Positions 26,306-34,707 of a stretch of 37,124 nucleotides of DNA are shown piece after piece. Position 1 is the first letter of the stretch; each line of letters starts with the position of its first letter. The translations under genes were made by a program, and so were the position numbers. This stretch comes from an uncultured Clostridia bacterium (GTDB lineage: Bacteria > Bacillota > Clostridia > Christensenellales > UBA1242), in assembly GCA_937925475.1 (NCBI GenBank), contig CALEWH010000028.1, forward strand, positions 1-37,124, written 5' to 3'. The notes under the pieces are model-generated. The model had not been told where the DNA came from and did not search any database. It saw only the letters and a program-made list of their open reading frames with translations.

Positions 26306-29300
26306 TTATTTTTTGCTTTTGTTGTTTTTGTTTGCAACTTTTTTTGCTTTATTGCTAGAAAGTACAAAGTAAACAATTACACCACCAAGCACAACAACTG
26401 AAAGTACAATAAGTGTAGTTCCTAGCGCTGGACTCATACCCAAAACAGTGTTTTTGTTGTCGGTATTTGCGTCTTTTGCTTTTACTGTGATTGTATAACT
26501 ATAAGTGTTGTATGTGTCATTTCCGGCAGTATCTTTTGCTTTGATTTTGAATGTGTAGTTTCCTACTTTATCAAATGTGTATTTGTAGTCATCACCATTT
26601 TCTACTACTTTTCCGTCTGGATCTGTCATAGTGATTGTGATGTTGTCACTTGCGATTGTTTCGTCTAGGTTGTCTTCGATGTTAACCATTGACATCTTAA
26701 ATTGCCATGTGTCACCTTCGTTTACGCTAGCCTTAAAGTCTTCGTCTTTGTTCACCCATGAGATTATAGGTGCTACGCAGTCACCAACTTCAATGTTGAT
26801 TGTAGTAGTCGCTTCTCTACCAAAACTATTTTTAGCAGTATATGTTACTGTGTATTTTCCTTGCGAAGTTGCTTTGTAGAAATAGTAGTCACTTTCAGTG
26901 TATTTGCTTTGCATTTCAGTAGGAATGTCTACCATATCTACTGTTTGCGAATTGCCGTCTTTAACTACTGGTGTTCCAACAGTTACGCTTCCAAGACTGT
27001 CTTCGGCTTGTGCTTTTGGAACTGCAAAGTATACAAATTTGTTTGTATAATCCCAGTCAAGTTCTTCGTCATAGTTTGTAGTAACAAGACTGATTTTTGG
27101 ATCTTTTGTAGCAACAACAGTTACTGGATATTGTTTTTCCGAAGTTTCGCTAGGATTTCCGGCAGCGTCAACAGCTGAGTAAATTACATAGTATGTGCCA
27201 GTGCTCATTGGACGGAAACTATCAGATTTTGATTGGTAAGTACCACTAGAACTTACTACTCTCCAAGAAGTCTTGATAGTATCATCAACTTCACCATTGT
27301 CTTCTACATATGCAGTAGGAACTTTAAACCAAGTACCAACTTCTACATTTTCAGCAAATTTTGAGTTGTTCTTCACTTTGATAACAGGAGCAACTGTATC
27401 ATTGATATATACACCAAACGAACGGCAAGTAAAGTAGTTGTTTACATCTCTTGCAACATATGTCACAGTGTACATTTTAGCATAGTCTGCTACAAACGAA
27501 GCATTTGAGATTGTGCTGTAATGAGTGCTTCCACTTACCCAGTTTGTACGGTCGTATGAAGTAACATCAATTTTGTTTACATTTCCATCATTTGATGGAT
27601 ATGTTACATATACGCTTACAGTCATATCATCGTTTTCGTCATTAAATGTCATAGCTGGAAGTATAACTTTATCGCCTTGGTTAAATAGACCTTTGTACTC
27701 AGCAGTAAGACCATTGTCACTAAGAGCATATGTGCCTGTGCTGTCTAGTACGCCATCTTCTTGTTTGTTTCTATCGATAAGAGCGCTATTAAATCCGCTT
27801 GCTGTAAAGTCAGTAAGATTGTCTTTTACACCAAGTTGGAATTTAGGAGCATTGTCCCCTTCTTGACTAGGACGATTGATTTTGATTTCTTTAAACTCAT
27901 AAGCAAGAGTGTTATTGTAACTATTTTTAGCAGTGCTTACTACATACAAATATTTGCTTGTAGAAAGTGGTGCATTCTCGCTAAAATCAATTTCAAATTG
28001 GTCTTTGTCGTTTGCTTTAAGTTCTACTTTGCTGTTTAGTTCGTAAACATCTTTTGCAGTAGCAATTTGAGTATCGCTATAAGCAATGTATGTGTGAACA
28101 TCTAGATTTTCGTCATAGATATTTCCGTTATGTTTGTCCACAACAGAAGGCTTGTTGAATGTGATATTCTCCAAGTCGTCTGCCTCTATTGACGATGGAA
28201 GATTGTCACTAGCGTCGATTGTGATTTGTGGGATCCATGCAGTGTCAAGTTTGCTACTTTCTACAATGTGGATATAGTAAGAATATGTCTTTGAGTTTCC
28301 AGTAGTGCTATCGTCTTCTACTGTATATCTTACAACATAGTCACCAGCGCCATTAGCATCTTTCTTAAATGTGTAATAAGCCACCTTAGTAGCGTCTTTC
28401 TCTTCATTTTCGCCATCTTGTTTTACAAGTGTAAATGTATTGCTACTATTTCCTTTCTTGTAAAGAACACGAGTAACTTTGATGTCTTTAATGCTTGCGT
28501 GATTGTCGTTTACATATGCTGCTGGGATCTCAACAGTAACTTCGCTAGGATCAGCATCACTAAGTCTATAATATGAGTTTACAGCATAAGATCTGTCACC
28601 AATAGCACTAACAGCATCCTTAACTTCCATATCAGTCAAATCAACACTGCCATCAAGAGTGGTTACTTTTCCGTCTTCGCCGATATTATAGCTATTAGTC
28701 AAATATACATCTGGGCTTGTTGTGTCCGAAACATCTTCGATAATATATTTTTTAGCGTTTTTAACAGATAGTCCATTCATATTAGGGATACTAATATTGT
28801 ACTCTACTTGATAGTTTCCTGTGTATTTAGGGATAAATGAAAAACCATCTTCTTCAAGTTCCATAACTCTATTGGTTACGCTCTCGCTTCCCAAGTATGT
28901 TACTACTATCTTAGTGTAAGCTTCATAAGTTTTGCTAGTGTTTCCTTTCTCAAACACTTTTACTTGTGGTAAGTCAATAGCCTTTCCTACTTCGCCACCA
29001 GTTGTGCTTATGTCACTTAGAGTCGAGAAGTTAAGTTCGACATCTTCGACAGTAGTGTTTTCGCTAAGTCTAAATGTTTTTGCCTCAGTAGTCGCAACAA
29101 CTTCTGTACCCACAACATATTGATATTTGTATCTATATCTGCCTGCGGAAGTAAATGTGTGAGTAAAGTATGCTTCACCAGTAGTATTGTTTGAAGCGTC
29201 TTTTGCTACATATTGATTTGTGTCACTGCTTTTTAGTATAATCTCATCATTTGAGCCAGTTTTTGTGATAACAACTTGAAGTGTGCCATCAGTAAGATTT

Positions 29301-29824
29301 TGAAGGTCGTCGTTTTTCAAAACCTTTGGTACTGGGAAAGTAACTACACGATTTGCAGTATATTTCATTTCGCTAGGCACAACATGGTATGAGTTTGTAA
29401 GTGACTCAATAGTATAGTCGTCACCTTCTACAAAAATCGAAACTTCTTCGAAAAGATTGGTGTCGATACTTTGTTTTGTTTCACCGCTAACACGATATAG
29501 ACTGTACTTAAATTTGTAAGTACCTGCATAAGTAGCAGCGTAGGTATTGCCCTCAACATCATACTCATTTCCAAGTGGGTCCACAACTTTAATTTCTTGT
29601 TTAAAGTCTGCTCCCAAACCTTGAACCTTAGGTACTTTGATAGACTCGCCTTTTTTGTATTTTGCCTTATAACCAGCAAGTGTAATCTCTGGGCCAACAA
29701 CGCTCAAATTGTTTGAAGAATCATAAGCATTGGCACTTGACATAACAGCGCCGTTTAGAACAGCAACTGGTGCGCCTACAAGAGATGCCAACATAACTGG
29801 TACAATGTACTTTTTGCCTTTCAT
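26306..29824 (-). CDS. Large surface protein with Ig-like repeats, membrane-anchored at both ends or by its C-terminus
   Basis: From the ATG at 29824 (GAGGAGA upstream) this is 1172 residues. MKGKK and a hydrophobic stretch ending near SSANA form a signal peptide. The body is a chain of about eight to ten Ig-like units of roughly 100 residues, each ending in a strand such as GTYYVIYSAVDAAGN, GKYTVTYTAKNSFG or GNYTFKIKAKDTAGN, as in bacterial Ig-like and HYR-type repeats. The C-terminus has one membrane helix followed by a Lys/Asn-rich tail, and no LPXTG-type sorting motif. It is probably an extracellular stalk or adhesin held by the C-terminal helix. It has its own promoter and terminator. 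The ligand is unknown. Confidence 0.85.
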   Translation of the reverse strand: MKGKKYIVPVMLASLVGAPVAVLNGAVMSSANAYDSSNNLSVVGPEITLAGYKAKYKKGESIKVPKVQGLGADFKQEIKVVDPLGNEYDVEGNTYAATYAGTYKFKYSLYRVSGETKQSIDTNLFEEVSIFVEGDDYTIESLTNSYHVVPSEMKYTANRVVTFPVPKVLKNDDLQNLTDGTLQVVITKTGSNDEIILKSSDTNQYVAKDASNNTTGEAYFTHTFTSAGRYRYKYQYVVGTEVVATTEAKTFRLSENTTVEDVELNFSTLSDISTTGGEVGKAIDLPQVKVFEKGNTSKTYEAYTKIVVTYLGSESVTNRVMELEEDGFSFIPKYTGNYQVEYNISIPNMNGLSVKNAKKYIIEDVSDTTSPDVYLTNSYNIGEDGKVTTLDGSVDLTDMEVKDAVSAIGDRSYAVNSYYRLSDADPSEVTVEIPAAYVNDNHASIKDIKVTRVLYKKGNSSNTFTLVKQDGENEEKDATKVAYYTFKKDANGAGDYVVRYTVEDDSTTGNSKTYSYYIHIVESSKLDTAWIPQITIDASDNLPSSIEADDLENITFNKPSVVDKHNGNIYDENLDVHTYIAYSDTQIATAKDVYELNSKVELKANDKDQFEIDFSENAPLSTSKYLYVVSTAKNSYNNTLAYEFKEIKINRPSQEGDNAPKFQLGVKDNLTDFTASGFNSALIDRNKQEDGVLDSTGTYALSDNGLTAEYKGLFNQGDKVILPAMTFNDENDDMTVSVYVTYPSNDGNVNKIDVTSYDRTNWVSGSTHYSTISNASFVADYAKMYTVTYVARDVNNYFTCRSFGVYINDTVAPVIKVKNNSKFAENVEVGTWFKVPTAYVEDNGEVDDTIKTSWRVVSSSGTYQSKSDSFRPMSTGTYYVIYSAVDAAGNPSETSEKQYPVTVVATKDPKISLVTTNYDEELDWDYTNKFVYFAVPKAQAEDSLGSVTVGTPVVKDGNSQTVDMVDIPTEMQSKYTESDYYFYKATSQGKYTVTYTAKNSFGREATTTINIEVGDCVAPIISWVNKDEDFKASVNEGDTWQFKMSMVNIEDNLDETIASDNITITMTDPDGKVVENGDDYKYTFDKVGNYTFKIKAKDTAGNDTYNTYSYTITVKAKDANTDNKNTVLGMSPALGTTLIVLSVVVLGGVIVYFVLSSNKAKKVANKNNKSKK

Positions 29825-29858
29825 AAAGTAATAAATCTCCTCTAAATTAGTCGAATAT

Positions 29859-29887
29859 AGTTTAACCTTTTGCATATTAATTGTCAA
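29859..29887 (-). promoter_or_regulatory. Promoter of the Ig-like surface protein gene
   Basis: On the minus strand a consensus TTGACA (29887-29882) is 17 bases from TAAACT (29864-29859). Confidence 0.65.
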
Positions 29888-30040
29888 CAAATTATTCGAT
29901 AAAGTTATATAAATATATAATATATACTAACATTTTTCTATCGATAAAAAGTAAGCCAACAACAATGCTCCCAAAAAGGTGATTTATCATTTGTTTTTAG
30001 TAGTATTTTCCAAAATTTACCAATTATGTATAAAAAATAA

Positions 30041-30066
30041 AAAAAGGGCTGAAAATTTTCAGCCCC
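30041..30066 (-). terminator. Terminator of the Cys-rich small protein gene
   Basis: GGGCTGAAAATTTTCAGCCC (30046-30065) is a perfect palindrome and is followed on the minus strand by a run of T. Confidence 0.85.
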
Positions 30067-30079
30067 CTTATGTAAGACA

Positions 30080-30277
30080 CTATTTACAGATGCATTGAAG
30101 TAAAAGTAACAATAAAATTATGTTCCAGCAGCAGTTGTCTTCGCCGAAGCCGTTACAACCGCACATTAATAAGATTAAAATTAAAGTACAGCAATCGCAA
30201 CCACCACCGAAGTTGGTTTTTTCGCGATTGTCACAACCTTTGTTGCATCCATTATAGCCGTTCATTCCGAAAAACAT
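30080..30277 (-). CDS. Cysteine-rich small protein, unknown function
   Basis: This 65-residue protein has 11 Cys (positions 11, 15, 27, 29, 30, 39, 41, 49, 50, 62 and 64), or 17 percent. Two hydrophobic stretches (31-38 and 53-60) are flanked by Cys pairs, and the first 26 residues are Gly/Asn-rich. A very strong GGAGGAG lies before the ATG and a strong terminator follows, so it is a real, probably well-expressed gene. The composition recalls the small high-cysteine proteins sometimes labelled chorion-class HCB in clostridial genomes; that is only a compositional likeness. Possible roles are metal binding, a disulfide-linked surface layer or a peptide precursor. Confidence 0.75.
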   Translation of the reverse strand: MFFGMNGYNGCNKGCDNREKTNFGGGCDCCTLILILLMCGCNGFGEDNCCWNIILLLLLLQCICK

Positions 30278-30343
30278 ATAATCTCCTCCTAATTAATCTA
30301 AAAGCAAATTATGTTATGCTTTACTTCATAATATGCGGAGATT

Positions 30344-30374
30344 AAAAAAATGTGTTAATTTTTCATAACACATT
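30344..30374 (-). terminator. hflX intrinsic terminator
   Basis: A perfect 9-bp stem (30349-30357 with 30366-30374) with an eight-base loop overlaps the hflX stop codon and is followed on the minus strand by six to seven T. Confidence 0.8.
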
Positions 30375-31947
30375 AATTTTTGTTTTTATTTAGTTTGTTT
30401 ACTTGCTCTACGACAAGTTCTCTAAGTTTGTCAATGCCGATGTTTTTCTTTGCCGATATGCACACAACATTGTCACCACTTGGCATACTCTCACCTTTGT
30501 ACTTGTCTATTTTGTTGTAAACCTTGATAACTGGGCTATTACAGCCAAGTTTGCGTAGTACTCCCTCAACCACTTTTTCTTGCTCGGCGTAGTTTGGGTT
30601 TGATAGATCTATCACATGCAACAATATATCACAGTACACGCTCTCTTCTAGTGTACTACTAAACGCTTCAACAAATTCGTGTGGTAGGTTTTTGATAAAT
30701 CCGACTGTATCGACCAAAACTACTTGACAGTCATCAGTTATGCGCGCAAGCCTTGATGTAGTGTCTAGGGTCGCAAAAAGTTCGTCCTTTTCGTACACAT
30801 TTGCTCTCGTAATCAAGTTCATAAGAGTGCTCTTTCCACTATTTGTATATCCCACAATAGCAACAGACGGAACATTGTTTTTCTTGCGGTTGCTTCTATT
30901 TATCTCGCGTTGTTTTTTAAGGCGTTTTAGTTCTTCGGTTTTTCTTTGTATGCTCTTTTCGATTACTCGCCTATCTATTTCGCTTCGGCTCTCACTGTTT
31001 CCCCTAAATCCGCCTGACACTGCGCCTTGACCATTGCTCACGCGTGGCAAGTCGTATTTAAGTTTGGCAAGTTCGATTTGCAGTTTGCCTTCACTTGTGC
31101 GAGCGCGTTGGGAAAATATATCTATTATAAGCAAACTGCGATCCACCACCTTAACCCCTAGCGCATTGCTAAGATTTTTTTGTTTGCGTGGAGTGAGTTC
31201 GTTGTCAAATATGACCAAATTTGCATCTGTTAGTTGGATTGTGTCTTTAAGTTCGACTAGTTTGCCTTCCCCAATGTAGTATTTCACATCAGGTTTGACA
31301 CGATTTTGCGATACTTTGCCCACTGTTTCAATGTGCGCTGTGGTCGCCAAAGATTCGAGTTCTTCCATATCTTCGGCAATGTTTTCACGATTAAGCGCAA
31401 CCTTTACAAGCACTGCACGATATGTTTTGCCATCGGTCGAATATGTGTTTTCCATACTGTCACGATACAACTTATCGTACTCTTGTATCTTTTCCATAAG
31501 GCCATATTTATTGATATAATTGCCATTTGGAAGATATATTTTATCGACCTTATCGCCGTTTATAAACCCGCACTCGCCGTCCACGATGCCTTTCTCATCG
31601 ACCGCAATAGCACAAACGCAATCATACTTGCTATTTTTTAGTGCGGACAAGTCCATATTGCTTAGTTTTGACGAAGCAAACGGATGTGTGTGTATAAGTC
31701 TGATGCCCGACAAATACTTTGTATCCTTGTCACCACTTATCCCCACACTACTGCTGTCGCCAATGCTTGTGGATGTAATTTTACCTTTTCTATTTACACA
31801 AACTGCTATCTCAACCTTGTATTTTGCACTAATGCGCGCAATAAAACTAAGGACACTTTCATCAAGAAATTTGTCCTTAGAATAGGTTGTGTTTATTAGA
31901 CCAGCAAACTGTTCGCGGTCTTCTTTTTTCATATCTTCTATTGTCAC
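30373..31947 (-). CDS. hflX: GTPase HflX with N-terminal JAMM-like domain
   Basis: HflX is a ribosome-associated GTPase that splits stalled or stressed 70S ribosomes. The C-terminal two thirds (about 175-524) hold the glycine-rich HflX domain with a long helical stretch (325-355) and the G domain: G1 GYTNSGKST (366-374), G3 DTVG (413-416), G4 NKID (478-481), G5 SAK (498-500). About 170 extra residues precede it. They contain HTHPFASSKLSNMD (86-99), which fits the JAMM metalloprotease signature HxH-x7-SxxD exactly, and Glu 45 is a candidate fourth ligand or catalytic residue. The start is GTG at 31947 with TGGAG six bases upstream. The SD lies in the end of the preceding gene, so the two are coupled. 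Confidence 0.93.
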   Translation of the reverse strand: MTIEDMKKEDREQFAGLINTTYSKDKFLDESVLSFIARISAKYKVEIAVCVNRKGKITSTSIGDSSSVGISGDKDTKYLSGIRLIHTHPFASSKLSNMDLSALKNSKYDCVCAIAVDEKGIVDGECGFINGDKVDKIYLPNGNYINKYGLMEKIQEYDKLYRDSMENTYSTDGKTYRAVLVKVALNRENIAEDMEELESLATTAHIETVGKVSQNRVKPDVKYYIGEGKLVELKDTIQLTDANLVIFDNELTPRKQKNLSNALGVKVVDRSLLIIDIFSQRARTSEGKLQIELAKLKYDLPRVSNGQGAVSGGFRGNSESRSEIDRRVIEKSIQRKTEELKRLKKQREINRSNRKKNNVPSVAIVGYTNSGKSTLMNLITRANVYEKDELFATLDTTSRLARITDDCQVVLVDTVGFIKNLPHEFVEAFSSTLEESVYCDILLHVIDLSNPNYAEQEKVVEGVLRKLGCNSPVIKVYNKIDKYKGESMPSGDNVVCISAKKNIGIDKLRELVVEQVNKLNKNKN

Positions 31948-31950
31948 AAA

Positions 31951-32748
31951 TTACTCCATTAGTAGTAGATTAACTGCTTGTTTTGTGCTTTCTATAATGT
32001 TGACAATTTCGCCAACTTCTTCGTTTGACAAAAGTGTGTTTTCAAATCGGCTGTTGAAATATAACAAATTGTTTCCGACAGTAATAATGCGGTTTCCGGC
32101 ACACACGCGCTCTGGCAACTTGTCAAGTGCAAAACTCGACTTAAAGTCTGCGCTAAGTGTGCTAAAATAACTTTGCATTTCGCTATACACACTATCGTCA
32201 AGTAAAAATTGCAAATCGGCCTTATTTACGGCGTCTTTTGCAAAGTTTGCATAGTAATAATTTCCAAGAACAAATGTCGATGGACTCTCTATTATGCTGT
32301 TTTTGCAAAACTCAATGGCTTTGTCAAACTTGTTTTGGCTGACAAGTGCCATAACATAGCGGTTTTTTAGATAATTGTCCTCATTTAGAAGCGTGCTCTT
32401 AATTAGCACATTTGCATCTTTTCTAGCATTCGCTTTGTCAATATTTGACACATAAAGGTTGTAGTTTTCTTTTGACGAAAACTCTTCAAAATGGGTTTCA
32501 ATGCCTTCGTTGTCGCCAAGTTTTATGCTAAGATTTAGCGCCATATATAGCGCGTCAACATTGTTTTTGTCCTTGTCGTATGCTCTTACATAAAGTTTGT
32601 ACGCATAGGTGTTAAATCCCAAATCGTACACATCGTGCGCAAGTTTGTAAGGAAAAACAAATGCAAGTAGCAAAAAAACTCCGACTACAATTAGCAAAAA
32701 TCCAACTACGATTGATGATATTAAGATTGCTGTTTTTGACTTTTTCAT
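31951..32748 (-). CDS. Membrane-anchored TPR-like protein, unknown function
   Basis: This 265-residue protein has an N-terminal membrane helix (about 8-33) and a helical body with TPR-like spacing: AYKLYVRAYDKDKNNVDALYMAL and NKFDKAIEFCKNSIIESP look like repeat units. It is probably a signal anchor with the helical part outside the membrane, though the topology is uncertain. GAGGG precedes the ATG. It is the first gene of an operon with hflX, three bases apart. No enzymatic motif is visible, and its link to HflX is unknown. Confidence 0.78.
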   Translation of the reverse strand: MKKSKTAILISSIVVGFLLIVVGVFLLLAFVFPYKLAHDVYDLGFNTYAYKLYVRAYDKDKNNVDALYMALNLSIKLGDNEGIETHFEEFSSKENYNLYVSNIDKANARKDANVLIKSTLLNEDNYLKNRYVMALVSQNKFDKAIEFCKNSIIESPSTFVLGNYYYANFAKDAVNKADLQFLLDDSVYSEMQSYFSTLSADFKSSFALDKLPERVCAGNRIITVGNNLLYFNSRFENTLLSNEEVGEIVNIIESTKQAVNLLLME

Positions 32749-32765
32749 AATCCCTCGTCTTAATT

Positions 32766-32794
32766 AGTATATCAAACAATAACCAGTTTCTCAA
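32766..32794 (-). promoter_or_regulatory. Promoter of the TPR-hflX operon
   Basis: On the minus strand TTGAGA (32794-32789) is 17 bases from TATACT (32771-32766), with TGA before the -10 (extended -10). The SD-containing leader is short. Confidence 0.7.
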
Positions 32795-32866
32795 ATGTTT
32801 TTGCGCACTATCATATCAAAACACATTTCTTCATACACTATTATATTAATAAAAACAAGGTGAAAT

Positions 32867-33541
32867 ATGAAAAAATATCAATATCTTACAATAATTGTGC
32901 TTGTTTGCATAGTACTTGCGGGTTGTAGTCGACTACTGAAAGTCGCTCGTCAAAACATCGCCGAAGTTCGCCAAAACATCTACATCGGCGAAAACGAAAA
33001 TGTTGTCGCTTCGTTTATGGCGGGCAAGCGAGAAGAAGAGTATGTCATAAACGGGGTTTGCACTCCCCTTACGCAGTTTGGGGTCATCGCAGTTACTTTG
33101 CAAAACACAAACATCGGTTATGTCAAGTCTGGTGCGTATTCTCTTACAAATGAGAGCAAGTCGTTTAGCGGAACTTTGGTGCTAAATCCATTCGACAACA
33201 CATATGTCGCAGATATCGGAACCATCATAGACACCGACAACCCGATCAATCTGGACATAACAATAGGAAGTTTTACTACAAGTGTCACTCTCAACAAAAT
33301 AAACTCTCAGTGGAAAGTTGACCACAACAAAGCACTCGAAATCTCCACAAAGGCGCTCAAACCCCAACTTAAAGGCTGGGCGAAAAAAGGTTTTGACGGC
33401 GAAGTATATATCAAAATTATCCACGATAGCAAAATAAGTAGTACAGATTATTTTTGGTATGTGTGTTTCGTCAATACTTCGGGCACATCACATAGCGTAA
33501 TTATTGACCCAATGACAAGTGAAATCTTGGCAAAAAAATAA
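32867..33541 (+). CDS. Putative lipoprotein, unknown function
   Basis: The 224-residue protein has a signal peptide (MKKYQY plus a hydrophobic core) and a lipobox LAGC with Cys 20. Behind it, RQNIAEV and RQNIYIG form a short tandem repeat (residues about 28-41). The body looks strand-rich, and the C-terminal part (about 150-224) ends in DYFWYVCFVNTSG and a SVIIDPMTSEILAKK strand pair that resembles PepSY-type ends. Its base composition in the first third (many TCG/CGC codons) is slightly GC-richer than that of its neighbours. AAGGTGA precedes the ATG. The gene is divergent from the TPR-hflX operon and convergent with rpiB. Function cannot be assigned. Confidence 0.8.
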   Translation: MKKYQYLTIIVLVCIVLAGCSRLLKVARQNIAEVRQNIYIGENENVVASFMAGKREEEYVINGVCTPLTQFGVIAVTLQNTNIGYVKSGAYSLTNESKSFSGTLVLNPFDNTYVADIGTIIDTDNPINLDITIGSFTTSVTLNKINSQWKVDHNKALEISTKALKPQLKGWAKKGFDGEVYIKIIHDSKISSTDYFWYVCFVNTSGTSHSVIIDPMTSEILAKK

Positions 33542-33565
33542 AGCACTATAATGTGCTTTATTTTT
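33534..33565. terminator. Bidirectional terminator between the lipoprotein gene and rpiB
   Basis: A perfect 13-bp stem (33534-33546 with 33553-33565) has the loop TATAAT, with A-rich and T-rich flanks. It overlaps both stop codons and serves the two convergent genes. Confidence 0.9.
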
Positions 33566-33989
33566 ATTTATCAAGTTCGGCCAATCTTTCTATGTGACGA
33601 CCACCTTCAAAGTCTGTGTTTAAAAATACATCTATCATCTTTTTAACCCTACAAAAAGCCGTTTCTCCACTAATGCATAGTACATTGATGTTGTCGTCGT
33701 TTCGAGCAAGTCTAACTGTGTATGTGTCATGGCACAATCCTGCCCTAATTCCCTTTTGACGATTTGCAGACATAGTTATGCCTATGCCTGTGCGACAACA
33801 ATATATGCCTCGATTATTGCTGTTTTCTAGCACCTTCTTGTTTGCTTCCTTCGCAAACTGTGCATAACTGTCACTCGCATCATACACGCTACTTGCATAC
33901 TCTACATATTCAAGTTTTTTGCTTTCCAAATATTTTTTGACCTTAGTCATCAATCCATAACCTCTATGGTCATATGCAAGTACAATCAT
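33564..33989 (-). CDS. rpiB: Ribose-5-phosphate isomerase B (RpiB/LacAB family)
   Basis: RpiB interconverts ribose 5-phosphate and ribulose 5-phosphate. The 141-residue protein starts at 33989 (AGGAGAG upstream); a longer in-frame start at 34046 is rejected because the promoter lies inside it. Visible features are DHRG (7-10), the catalytic loop CRTGIG (65-70, Cys 65), SANRQKGIRAGL, HDTY (His 87) and GGRH (129-132). The usual AR.HND motif reads ARNDDN, and the usual CGTG reads CRTG, so it is a somewhat divergent member. LacA/LacB-like activity cannot be excluded, but pentose isomerisation suits the nearby transketolase function in the same window. Confidence 0.88.
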   Translation of the reverse strand: MIVLAYDHRGYGLMTKVKKYLESKKLEYVEYASSVYDASDSYAQFAKEANKKVLENSNNRGIYCCRTGIGITMSANRQKGIRAGLCHDTYTVRLARNDDNINVLCISGETAFCRVKKMIDVFLNTDFEGGRHIERLAELDK

Positions 33990-34013
33990 CGCTTCTCTCC
34001 TATCTACATGTAA

Positions 34014-34042
34014 ATTATATATCATTTTGACCACTATGTAAA
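34014..34042 (-). promoter_or_regulatory. rpiB promoter
   Basis: On the minus strand TTTACA (34042-34037) is 17 bases from TATAAT (34019-34014), 24 bases before the ATG. Confidence 0.75.
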
Positions 34043-34133
34043 ACAAATATTTATTAATGATCTTTCCCTATTGTAAGTAATCCTATCTATCAAAACAAAA
34101 CAATAAAAAGATTAATATTTTATGCAAAACATC

Positions 34134-34162
34134 TTGACATTGTTTTTAAAATTACATATAAT
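34134..34162 (+). promoter_or_regulatory. tRNA-Asn promoter, perfect consensus
   Basis: TTGACA (34134-34139) and TATAAT (34157-34162) are 17 bases apart. The tRNA begins 11 bases after the -10. Confidence 0.9.
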
Positions 34163-34172
34163 ACTATCGTTA

Positions 34173-34247
<75 letters not shown>

Positions 34248-34251
34248 ACAT

Positions 34252-34279
34252 AAGTAAGTCAGTTTGACTTACTTTTTTT
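34252..34279 (+). terminator. tRNA-Asn terminator
   Basis: A perfect 10-bp stem (34252-34261 with 34265-34274) with a GTT triloop is followed by a run of T. Confidence 0.88.
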
Positions 34280-34313
34280 GTTTTATATTTCAAAAGAAAA
34301 TTCAAATCCCCTA

Positions 34314-34341
34314 TTGACATTTTACACCCATATTGTATAAT
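34314..34341 (+). promoter_or_regulatory. Promoter of the 94-residue basic protein gene
   Basis: TTGACA (34314-34319) and TATAAT (34336-34341) are both perfect and 16 bases apart, 38 bases before the ATG. Confidence 0.85.
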
Positions 34342-34379
34342 ATAATCACCAAAGAAAAACAACACAAGGGAGAAAAATT

Positions 34380-34664
34380 ATGGCAAAACGCGCTACAGTA
34401 AAGAGAATTGAAGAACGCACAAAAGAGAACACAAAACATATGGAGAAATTGGGAGCAACAAACGAAGAAATGGTTGCTTACAATGAAAGACTTAAAAACC
34501 ATATGATAAAAGCAGAGCAAAAACAAGCTCGTGCAAATAAGGTAAACCCAAACCAAGTAAAGCGTGCTAAAAAATTAGCAAAATCAAATGCCGAACTAAT
34601 CGAGTCAATTATCGAGCACCAAAGAGCACTTGACGAACAATACGAAATGGGCAACAATCAATAA
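34380..34664 (+). CDS. Small basic helical protein, unknown function
   Basis: This 94-residue protein is highly charged and lysine-rich, with no membrane segment and no Cys. Nearly all of it is predicted by eye to be helical (MAKRATVKRIEERTKE... through EHQRALDEQYEMG), possibly a coiled coil. AAGGGAG precedes the ATG. A near-consensus promoter and a strong terminator make it a stand-alone and probably highly expressed gene. It sits between tRNA-Asn and the rRNA operon. The basic character suggests nucleic-acid or ribosome binding, which is inference only. Confidence 0.8.
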   Translation: MAKRATVKRIEERTKENTKHMEKLGATNEEMVAYNERLKNHMIKAEQKQARANKVNPNQVKRAKKLAKSNAELIESIIEHQRALDEQYEMGNNQ

Positions 34665-34677
34665 TTTTAATCCACAG

Positions 34678-34707
34678 AAAAAAGACCTAAATCTAGGTCT
34701 TTTTTTA
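34678..34707 (+). terminator. Terminator of the basic protein gene
   Basis: A 12-bp stem (arms 34678-34689 and 34694-34705, with A and T runs at the base) has the core AGACCTA/TAGGTCT and ends in a T-run. Confidence 0.88.
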
